Positions 1 to 5,507 of a stretch of 11,796 bases of DNA are shown in pieces (the stretch's first letter is position 1; every line of letters starts with the position of its first letter). Source of the DNA: CAYUWH01 sp964448615 (GTDB taxonomy: Bacteria > Patescibacteriota > Gracilibacteria > Peribacterales > Peribacteraceae); assembly GCA_964448615.1 (NCBI GenBank), contig CAYUWH010000039.1:1-11796 (forward strand), written 5' to 3'. The translations under genes were made by a program, and so were the position numbers. Below the pieces are notes generated by a model that was not told the origin of the DNA, did no database searches, and worked only from the letters and a program-made list of their open reading frames with translations.

Positions 1-1113
1 GAATCGTTCGGTGCAAAAGTCGATTCTGATGGAGAGGTGGTGTTTACCACCAATATGAGCGGGTACACCGAGAGCATGACGGACCCGAGTTTCCGCGGGC
101 AGATTTTGACGTTCACGTATCCGTTGCTTGGCAACTACGGCGTGCCGAGCGAAGAATTGAACGAGTGGGGGTTTTCCAAAAATTTCGAGAGTGAGAACAT
201 TCACGTGCGCGGAGTGGTGTGCGCGCAAGTTAGCGAAACGTACAGCCATCACGCCGCCGTGAGTTCATTGGGAAATTGGATGGAGCATCATGGTATTCCG
301 GGGATTACGGGGATTGATACGCGTGCATTGACGAAAAAATTGCGAGAGCATGGGGTGATGTTGGGGAAGATTGTGCAGCATGTAGAGACGCCCGGGCCGG
401 GCGTCTCGTCGCACAATATTCCCGACCCGAATTTGGAAAATTTGGTCGCACAAGTCAGTTGCAAAGAACCAATCACGTACGAGCCAAGTACGAGTACACC
501 AGTACACGAGTCACCAGTAACGGTCGTTGCCTACGACTGCGGCATGAAGCGCAATATCATCCGGAGTTTCTTGCAGAGGGGAGTGCGCGTGGTGCGCGTG
601 CCGTGGGATTTTGATCTTGATTCGTATGACGGAAAGATCGATGGCGTCTTCATCAGCAACGGTCCCGGCGATCCGAAAATGTGCACGCCGACGATCAAGG
701 CCGTGCAGCGATCGATCGAGAAGGGGATTCCCACGTTTGGCATTTGTCTCGGCAATCAATTGATGAGTCTCGCGATCGGCGGCGATACCTATAAGTTGAA
801 GTACGGACATCGCGGGGCGAACCAGCCGTGCATCGAGATGATCTGCAACGATGGCACCGTGTGCGAACCCAACAAGCGCAAATGCATCATCACCTCGCAG
901 AATCACGGCTTCGCCGTCGATGAAAAACTGCCGAGCGGCTGGGATGTGTGGTTCCGCAATGCGAATGATGGCACCGTGGAAGGCGTGCGCCATTCCTCCG
1001 GAACATTCTTCGCCGTCCAATTTCACCCTGAGGCGACACCCGGCCCCGAAGACGCAAATTACCTGTTCGATGAGTTTATCGGGATGCTTAAACGAGAGCC
1101 GATAGGCGTATAG
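1..1113 (+). CDS. carA: Carbamoyl-phosphate synthetase small (glutaminase) subunit, 5'-truncated by the window edge
   Basis: This subunit hydrolyses glutamine and passes ammonia to the CarB subunit, which makes carbamoyl phosphate for pyrimidine and arginine synthesis in the cytoplasm. The reading frame is open from base 1 and gives 370 residues. By comparison with the E. coli protein (382 aa) only about 15-20 N-terminal residues are missing, so the in-frame GTG at 37 is not the start. The N-terminal small-chain domain shows GEVVFTTNMSGY and IDTRALTKKLREHG. A class I glutamine amidotransferase domain follows from about codon 172, with FISNGPGDP, the nucleophile elbow GICLGNQ (Cys at codon 249) and the His/Glu pair in QFHPEATPGP (codons 342 and 344), so the catalytic triad is complete. 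E. coli has His where Asn stands in GICLGNQ. A GC-rich perfect palindrome lies in the interdomain linker at 385-407. The stop is TAG, no clear terminator follows, and carB is not next. Confidence 0.97.
   Translation, partial: ESFGAKVDSDGEVVFTTNMSGYTESMTDPSFRGQILTFTYPLLGNYGVPSEELNEWGFSKNFESENIHVRGVVCAQVSETYSHHAAVSSLGNWMEHHGIPGITGIDTRALTKKLREHGVMLGKIVQHVETPGPGVSSHNIPDPNLENLVAQVSCKEPITYEPSTSTPVHESPVTVVAYDCGMKRNIIRSFLQRGVRVVRVPWDFDLDSYDGKIDGVFISNGPGDPKMCTPTIKAVQRSIEKGIPTFGICLGNQLMSLAIGGDTYKLKYGHRGANQPCIEMICNDGTVCEPNKRKCIITSQNHGFAVDEKLPSGWDVWFRNANDGTVEGVRHSSGTFFAVQFHPEATPGPEDANYLFDEFIGMLKREPIGV
385..407. repeat. Perfect 9-bp palindrome inside carA
   Basis: GAGACGCCC (385-393) and GGGCGTCTC (399-407) are exact reverse complements around a GGGCC loop. 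The structure is translated in frame as part of ETPGPGVSS, in the poorly conserved linker between the N-terminal and glutaminase domains. It could be a short palindromic element tolerated in a loop, or chance in a GC-rich stretch. The arms are seen directly; the origin is inference. Confidence 0.7.
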
Positions 1114-1139
1114 CCCAATTTCGCTGAATCCACTTAAAC

Positions 1140-1168
1140 TTACGGTAAAGGCATTTTTGTGCTATAAT
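1140..1168 (+). promoter_or_regulatory. Extended -10 promoter for the 1175 gene, predicted leaderless
   Basis: A perfect TATAAT lies at 1163-1168, preceded by TGC at 1160-1162, which gives an extended -10 (TGn-TATAAT). The hexamer at the 17-bp position, TTACGG (1140-1145), is a poor -35, as is common with extended -10 sites. Counting seven bases downstream puts +1 on the A of the ATG at 1175, and no Shine-Dalgarno sequence precedes that ATG. A leaderless mRNA is therefore predicted. Confidence 0.75.
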
Positions 1169-1174
1169 AGCTAG

Positions 1175-1516
1175 ATGCCCTCAGACCAAAACAACACATC
1201 CTCCACGCCGGCAATTTCCCTTCACGAGCTCTATGACTCGCTCATGGCGATGATCGAACCGGAGCTGACACTGGCTGCATTGCCAAGCTTGGAGTCGCTC
1301 TATCAAGGAGAAACAGAGGAAGAGTGGAAGCAGCGTTCGGAACGCTACGAAAAAGCGTTTGCATTGTTTGAAGAACGCTTCGGGAAGTTGATGGGTGCGT
1401 GGGGCGAGCAAGTGCTTGCGTTCAAGAAAGATGCGATGCGCACGCTGCGGAACAAGGCATCGCAAGAAGAGAAGGAAGAACTTTCGCACATCGAACGTTC
1501 CATCGGCGACGCATGA
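1175..1516 (+). CDS. Small helical protein of unknown function
   Basis: I do not recognise the family of this 113-residue protein. It has no signal peptide, membrane segment or cysteine. After a Ser/Thr/Asn-rich start of about 14 residues it looks almost wholly alpha-helical and highly charged, for example ETEEEWKQRSERYEKAF and KASQEEKEELSHIERSI, and it may form a coiled coil. The ATG at 1175 is chosen because it lies exactly at the predicted transcription start of a perfect extended -10 box; no Shine-Dalgarno sequence is present. The stop TGA (1514-1516) overlaps an ATG at 1513 that is in frame with the next large gene, and that gene's more likely start is only 89 bp further on. The two are probably one transcription unit, and this protein may be an accessory partner of the large one. 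That role is inference from position only. Confidence 0.8.
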   Translation: MPSDQNNTSSTPAISLHELYDSLMAMIEPELTLAALPSLESLYQGETEEEWKQRSERYEKAFALFEERFGKLMGAWGEQVLAFKKDAMRTLRNKASQEEKEELSHIERSIGDA

Positions 1517-1554
1517 ACAACAGGCACTTCCATGGCCGGCCTCGCTTCTCGCTT

Positions 1555-1581
1555 CGCGAACGACGCGAAATCGCGTTCGCG
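1555..1581 (+). repeat. 8-bp perfect inverted repeat between the 1175 gene and the large unknown gene
   Basis: CGCGAACG (1555-1562) pairs exactly with CGTTCGCG (1574-1581) around an 11-nt loop, just upstream of the ribosome binding site of the 1606 start. If translation begins at 1606, this is a non-coding hairpin in the operon's spacer and could tune expression or mRNA stability. If translation begins at 1513, it is coding. No T-tract follows, so it is not a simple terminator. Confidence 0.6.
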
Positions 1582-1590
1582 GGTCCGGAA

Positions 1591-1600
1591 GGAACAGGAA
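1591..1600 (+). promoter_or_regulatory. Ribosome binding site deciding the 1606 start
   Basis: A purine-rich GGAACAGGAA ends 5 nt before the ATG at 1606; its AGGAA core (1596-1600) is a good Shine-Dalgarno match. It is the clearest ribosome binding site in the window, and it favours 1606 over the upstream in-frame ATGs at 1399 and 1513. Confidence 0.6.
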
Positions 1601-1605
1601 AAAAC

Positions 1606-4557
1606 ATGCCGAATCCTAAGATAAAAGAATTCGTGGAACGCCTCAAAGAGGGGTCGGTGAAAGACGCGCAGAAATCCGTTGAAGATGCGGTGAATCGTGT
1701 CGTTGACAAAGAGACGAACGCAATAAAAAAATACGATGATGTTCTGGACGGATTGCGCAGGGCGGGCATCGATATTCCCGATCATCTGAGAGGCATGAGC
1801 GGCATTCAACAACTTGCCGACGAGTTGGGCATTCCGATGCGCAAGTCGCAGGATCGTCATACGATTCCCCTGTCAGAATGGTCGATGCAAGATATTCAGG
1901 ATGAGCGTGACGAACAGGCTCGCAAGGCGCGTTCGGGTTCGCGACAGCGGCAGAGTGGCGCTTTCCGGAATACCGTTCCAATGCCGACGGAAACCAAAGA
2001 GCAGCTTTATCAAAATGTACTCGATCGCATTCGCCCGGACCTGCAAAACGTGCTCGAAGAATTCCGGCGCATCGCACCCGCAGAGCACGAGGCGATTCGG
2101 CAAGAAGCGAATGATGCGGGCAATCGCAGTGTCGAGAAGGTATTCATGGCATTGCAGCAATTGGAGAAGCAGGGATTGCCGCTCGCATGGCGCACCAATC
2201 CCGATGCCGAGATTGCCGAAACGCGAGACATCACGATGCGCTGGAAAAAAGATGCGATTCCTTTCATGCAGCAGCGCGTGAAAAAGCGCTTTGAACAAAA
2301 GAAAAGCGACTACTATGCATTCAGTGTGAAAGGTACGCAATTCGTGAATAACACGGACATGACTTATGAACAGATGCTTGCACTGACTCAGTTGCAACTT
2401 CAAGAGCGCATCGATGCTCTTGCCAGAGAAAAAATGCTGTTGGCCGAGATGCAAAAAGTATCTCCGAAGTTGTTCAACGAAGACTTTGTGAATGCCTGGC
2501 GACAGACGCATGTGAGTCAGGCCGGAGAATTATTGGAGTACCGCATAAAACAGCGAGATCCCCATTACAAGACAGTCTTCAACCTTCCCGAGCCGAGCGC
2601 AGACGAAAGCCCGTATGCCAAAGCGAATCGAGAACTGTGGCAGTCTTCCTGGGCATACAGTCGTGGAGAAAGAATCTATAAAGCGGTGTTTATGAACGGT
2701 AAGAACTTTGTAAATTCCTATGAAACCAATCCGGAGAAGCTCAAGAACATGACTCAAGAGCAACTTGAGCCGATGCTCAAGACATGCTTGGAAGAAGTGA
2801 AGGAGCTTGGGGCGATGCAGCGTACGAACTTTGATACATTCACTCACGATCCCGTGCTGTCCCAGCGTTTGAAATTCCTGGAATCAGCGGGCATCAGTAT
2901 GGAAGATAGAATGAAGGAACTGAATCCGCAGTATGTGCGTCAGCTGACGACGGTAAAATTCTCCCTTTCTGAAGGGGTGTTTGGCGGTGCGATTCCTGAA
3001 AAGCGCGAAGATACCGCAACGGAAAGTATTTATACATTCACCGTCACCAAACCGGAAACGATATTCAGTGTGCGACTCATTCACGAAAATGTCTGCGCCG
3101 GCGTCTTGAAAAAAGGTCTAGAACACTATCAGTCAGCAGATGGCAGAGTGAAAGTCGACCTCGTGAATGGTGAAATGATCGTGACGGTTCCAAGAGATGC
3201 GTACTACTCCCTTGATGTCGGTAGCAGCAAGTACGCGTTGCATATGCTCATGGAAAGTCAAAGTGAGATGGGGAAGGCATTCGCGCAGTTGCAGAATATG
3301 GTCACGCGACGTGGTGGGTATTTGGAGCGATCGACCCTCAATAGTGAGGAATGGAAGCTGGAAGTAGGCGGACAGCGATACCGAGTGAATATGGAGGGTA
3401 GAGAGGTCCGTATCATCCGCAGGAGTCCAAATGGCATCGTGCAAGAAGTTGTGCACACAGTGCCGAACATGCAGAAGTTGTTGCAGAACTTCGATCATTA
3501 CTTTTTAGGAGCTCCGAAATCCGTTCCAGATTCGCTTACGCAAGAGATTGTGAGGAAAGCGGAACAAGCCGGTTTCACAAGATTGCCGGAGGGCAATGTT
3601 TTTGACAGCGTTGATTTTGAAAAACTCCTGTCAGAGAATACATTCCTGTTGGCGCGTGCTGCATGTAATGCGCGCCAGTTTAATTTTACTTTTGAGGTGA
3701 AGGATGGATCAATTATCAATCCGCGTTTTACTGCAATGCGAAGGAATATTGCTCTCGAAAATTATCCCTTAACTAAAAAGCATATAGAGCAGCTGAATAT
3801 AAAAAACTTGACTGCGGATTGGTACAAAGGTCTTGCAACTGCGTTTGAGAAAGATTTGCAGTCAGCGCTTCCAGAAACACTGAAAACAAAACCAGTTATA
3901 CCCGGTGCCGGGCCTTTGGAATTTTATGAAAATACGAGCAGCGTGGGGCGTTTAGGGAGTGCCAAATCTAACATAAGGGCACTGTCTGAAAAAAAATCTG
4001 GCACAAAGTATCCTGTTGTGATGTTTCGGCTGGATGAAAAGGGGGGCATTAATAAAATTCTCATCGGCAATGCCAACAGAGGTTTAGAGCAGGCAGACGT
4101 CTTTCCGAAGACCAATGCATTCCTTCGGCGTAATTACCTTGATAAACAACTGAAGCCAGATTTTTTGAATGATGCATTCAGAGCAAGCCTTGCCAAGGTA
4201 TTTGCCGATGAGGTGGAAGCATTGCTCCCCCCAGGGCTCAGGGGAAAGAACTTTATTCCCATGAAAGATAAGCCAGGGTGGTTTATTGAAGCGAGTTCGC
4301 TCAGCGTACCATTTGGTCTCGCCTCATTCGAAATCGCCTGCAAAATTTCCGGGAACAACATTGAAGAAACCATATTGTGGAGTACCGAACTCAAAAAGGA
4401 GCATGTGTTTGGTGCAGCATGGAAAAAAACGAATCAATATTTGAAAGAAAAGAAACCAACTTCTTTGTCAGCAGATGCATTCTCCGATCGATGGAAAAGT
4501 GAATTACAAAAAGCGATACAAGAAGATTACAGTAGACTCCTCGGGGGGAGTCGATGA
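1606..4557 (+). CDS. Large cytoplasmic protein of unknown family (983 aa) with a C-terminal three-copy module
   Basis: I do not recognise this protein. There is no signal peptide or hydrophobic membrane segment, so it is probably cytoplasmic. Residues 1-450 are mostly charged helices, beginning with KIKEFVERLKEGSVKDAQ. A mixed alpha/beta region follows, with strands such as GQRYRVNMEGREVRIIRR. Residues about 692-983 read as three diverged copies of one unit starting at 692, 802 and 905: a beta hairpin (NFTFEVKDGSII, VVMFRLDEKGGI, ASFEIACKISGNNI) and then helices rich in Leu, Ala, Lys and aromatics. Between copies there is a recurring link: PVIP with EFYENTSS, then FIPM with WFIEASS. The start at 1606 is chosen for its AGGAA ribosome binding site. 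The ATG at 1513 (ATGA overlap with the upstream stop) would add 31 basic residues. Base composition falls from about 65% GC near 1950 to about 38% at 3661-3840. The stop is TGA. Confidence 0.85.
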   Translation: MPNPKIKEFVERLKEGSVKDAQKSVEDAVNRVVDKETNAIKKYDDVLDGLRRAGIDIPDHLRGMSGIQQLADELGIPMRKSQDRHTIPLSEWSMQDIQDERDEQARKARSGSRQRQSGAFRNTVPMPTETKEQLYQNVLDRIRPDLQNVLEEFRRIAPAEHEAIRQEANDAGNRSVEKVFMALQQLEKQGLPLAWRTNPDAEIAETRDITMRWKKDAIPFMQQRVKKRFEQKKSDYYAFSVKGTQFVNNTDMTYEQMLALTQLQLQERIDALAREKMLLAEMQKVSPKLFNEDFVNAWRQTHVSQAGELLEYRIKQRDPHYKTVFNLPEPSADESPYAKANRELWQSSWAYSRGERIYKAVFMNGKNFVNSYETNPEKLKNMTQEQLEPMLKTCLEEVKELGAMQRTNFDTFTHDPVLSQRLKFLESAGISMEDRMKELNPQYVRQLTTVKFSLSEGVFGGAIPEKREDTATESIYTFTVTKPETIFSVRLIHENVCAGVLKKGLEHYQSADGRVKVDLVNGEMIVTVPRDAYYSLDVGSSKYALHMLMESQSEMGKAFAQLQNMVTRRGGYLERSTLNSEEWKLEVGGQRYRVNMEGREVRIIRRSPNGIVQEVVHTVPNMQKLLQNFDHYFLGAPKSVPDSLTQEIVRKAEQAGFTRLPEGNVFDSVDFEKLLSENTFLLARAACNARQFNFTFEVKDGSIINPRFTAMRRNIALENYPLTKKHIEQLNIKNLTADWYKGLATAFEKDLQSALPETLKTKPVIPGAGPLEFYENTSSVGRLGSAKSNIRALSEKKSGTKYPVVMFRLDEKGGINKILIGNANRGLEQADVFPKTNAFLRRNYLDKQLKPDFLNDAFRASLAKVFADEVEALLPPGLRGKNFIPMKDKPGWFIEASSLSVPFGLASFEIACKISGNNIEETILWSTELKKEHVFGAAWKKTNQYLKEKKPTSLSADAFSDRWKSELQKAIQEDYSRLLGGSR
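3679..4554 (+). repeat. Three diverged protein-level copies of a beta-hairpin plus helix module
   Basis: The copies begin at 3679, 4009 and 4318 (residues 692, 802 and 905; about 110, 103 and 79 aa, the last cut short by the stop). Each opens with a two-strand stretch around G-x-I or N-N-I. Helices follow, with an F or W near AFEKDLQSALP (copy 1), SLAKVFADEVEALLP (copy 2) and WKSELQKAIQEDYSRLL (copy 3). Copies 1 and 2 end in a similar VIP/FIP, aromatic-E, SS segment. DNA identity is low, so the duplication is old. This was aligned by eye. Confidence 0.5.
4535..4552 (+). terminator. Hairpin over the end of the large unknown gene (weak terminator candidate)
   Basis: GACTCC (4535-4540) and GGAGTC (4547-4552) form a 6-bp stem with a TCGGGG loop just before the TGA. 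A second 6-bp stem, ATGATG (4554-4559) with CATCAT (4570-4575), follows at once. Neither has a clear U-tract, so rho-independent termination is doubtful; the stems may simply protect the 3' end. Confidence 0.35.
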
Positions 4558-4739
4558 TGTCTTTCAGCCCATCATGCCGATCCCCTTGGGGGAGGGTGAC
4601 TTCCGTTGAAAATGATCGTGATGTTTGTGGCTTACTATTTGCACTATTTCCAAACTCTTTATGCAGTACTTCTTTCTCCTCTTGCCCGCCATAGCCCTGG
4701 CGAAGGCTGGTCAGGGAGAAGGGTTGGGGGGGTAGAACC
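4558..4739. other. Convergent intergenic region
   Basis: These 182 bp lie between two genes that run toward each other. The left part holds stem-forming sequence after the stop of the 1606 gene and a CCCCTTGGGG block near 4582. The right part holds a REP-like palindrome. Short open frames on both strands have no start signals or recognisable products, and I see no real gene here. Confidence 0.7.
4674..4720. repeat. REP-like palindromic intergenic element
   Basis: An outer stem, TTCTCC (4674-4679) with GGAGAA (4715-4720), encloses a hairpin CGCCA (4687-4691) / TGGCG (4698-4702) with loop TAGCCC. A competing pairing, AGCC (4693-4696) with GGCT (4705-4708), is also possible. On the minus strand the core translates as LRQGYGGQ. 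From memory, this peptide and close variants recur as spurious fragments in Patescibacteria annotations, which would mark a dispersed repeat. The palindromes are seen directly; the dispersed-repeat status is recollection. Confidence 0.55.
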
Positions 4740-5456
4740 TCAAATATACCCCTCCACATGCAGGTTCATTTTCTGCACGCCCCACTGTTCAAGGCACAAC
4801 TGCTTGAGCTCTTTCGTCATCACCGGACTGCCGCACACGTAGATGCTGCGGGACGTGAGATCGGCGCCAAGTTGCGGGACGATCGTCTGTACTCTGCCGA
4901 TGTGACCAGTCCATTGATCCGATGGCTGCGTGAGCGTGATGTGCAGTGAAAAATTTTGGTACTGTTGCGAGAGAGTGGTGAGTTCGTTTTTCCAAAAGAG
5001 ATCTTCTTCAGATCGCACGCCGTAGACAAGATCGATGATGCGCTCGGGATCGCGCTTCAATGCGTGCAAAATCTGCGGACGGAACGGCGCGATGCCGGTA
5101 GAGGTGCCGATGAAGAGGAGATCCTGGGTGTTCTCTTCCTTAACCGTGAACATCCCGAACGGTCCTTTCATGACGACCTTGGTTCCGACTTTCACTTTCT
5201 CCTCAATCCAACGACTGGCCCTGCCTCCGGGTGTGAGCTTGATGACGAAGAGAAGATCGGGTTCGTCCGGAGAAGAAGCGATGGAGTACGCGCGTGCCTG
5301 CACGTCATCGTGGTTATCGGGGTGGGGGACATCGAAGAGGATAAATTGGCCAGGAATACATGAAAATCCCTCCGGTTTCGTGAAGCGCAACTCATACACG
5401 TCGTGCGCGATGAGCACAATTTTTGTACAAGATACGGTGTACGTGGGCGTTGCCAT
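4740..5456 (-). CDS. FAD/NAD(P)-binding oxidoreductase, ferredoxin-NADP reductase superfamily, single domain
   Basis: This 238-residue flavoprotein belongs to the ferredoxin-NADP+ reductase superfamily, which moves electrons between NAD(P)H and a carrier through FAD. The FAD domain has RAYSIASSP (55-63, flavin binding) and TPGGRAS (75-81). The nucleotide domain has GTSTGIAP (117-124), YGVR (145-148) and YVCGSPVM (206-213), and the protein ends HVEGYI. There is no ferredoxin-type 2Fe-2S domain at either end, so a separate protein must be the partner, perhaps a ferredoxin, flavodoxin or another carrier. Cofactor preference for NADH or NADPH cannot be read safely. The ATG at 5456 has no Shine-Dalgarno sequence; the preceding bases are C-rich, and a TATACT lies 8 bp upstream. 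It sits 48 bp downstream of the CofE-like gene on the same strand, so co-transcription is possible, with an extra promoter of its own. The TGA stop fits the family end. Confidence 0.93.
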   Translation of the reverse strand: MATPTYTVSCTKIVLIAHDVYELRFTKPEGFSCIPGQFILFDVPHPDNHDDVQARAYSIASSPDEPDLLFVIKLTPGGRASRWIEEKVKVGTKVVMKGPFGMFTVKEENTQDLLFIGTSTGIAPFRPQILHALKRDPERIIDLVYGVRSEEDLFWKNELTTLSQQYQNFSLHITLTQPSDQWTGHIGRVQTIVPQLGADLTSRSIYVCGSPVMTKELKQLCLEQWGVQKMNLHVEGYI

Positions 5457-5464
5457 GGGAGGGG

Positions 5465-5470
5465 AGTATA
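5465..5470 (-). promoter_or_regulatory. Candidate -10 box for the reductase gene
   Basis: TATACT on the minus strand (five of six matches to TATAAT) ends 8 nt before the ATG at 5456, giving a predicted leader of about 2 nt. No convincing -35 is present at 16-18 bp. If real, it lets the reductase be expressed apart from the upstream ligase gene. Confidence 0.4.
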
Positions 5471-5475
5471 CAAAA

Positions 5476-5507
5476 GCTACCTGCTACCCGCTACCTTCTG
5501 CCCGCTA
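5476..5507. repeat. Degenerate heptamer repeat between ligase and reductase genes
   Basis: On the plus strand the spacer reads as GCTACCT, GCTACCC, GCTACCTTCT, GCCCGCTA: about three to four imperfect copies of a 7-bp word, GCTACCY. The array includes the TAG stop of the ligase gene and abuts the TATACT box of the reductase. It resembles the short tandem heptamer arrays known in some bacterial spacers; its function is unknown. Confidence 0.55.

Noticed and set aside
37..39. GTG at 37 as the carA start
   Set aside because: The frame is open to base 1, and the upstream codons (ESFGAKVDSDGE) fit the conserved CarA N-terminal domain, so the gene simply begins left of the window.
511..1026. 171-codon minus-strand open frame across carA
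   Set aside because: It is antisense to the conserved glutaminase domain; the product has no recognisable features.
1399..1605. Longest-ORF start (ATG at 1399) for the large unknown gene
   Set aside because: It would overlap the 1175 gene by more than 110 bp and give a Cys/Arg-rich, low-quality N terminus. AGGAA before 1606 is much better.
1873..2511. 212-codon minus-strand open frame inside the large unknown gene
   Set aside because: The plus-strand frame is continuous for 983 codons with a good ribosome binding site. The antisense product is Arg/His/Leu-rich, as expected of a shadow.
4606..4842. 78-codon plus-strand frame in the convergent spacer
   Set aside because: It has no Shine-Dalgarno sequence or adjacent -10, runs through the REP-like element, and overlaps the 3' end of the reductase gene antisense.
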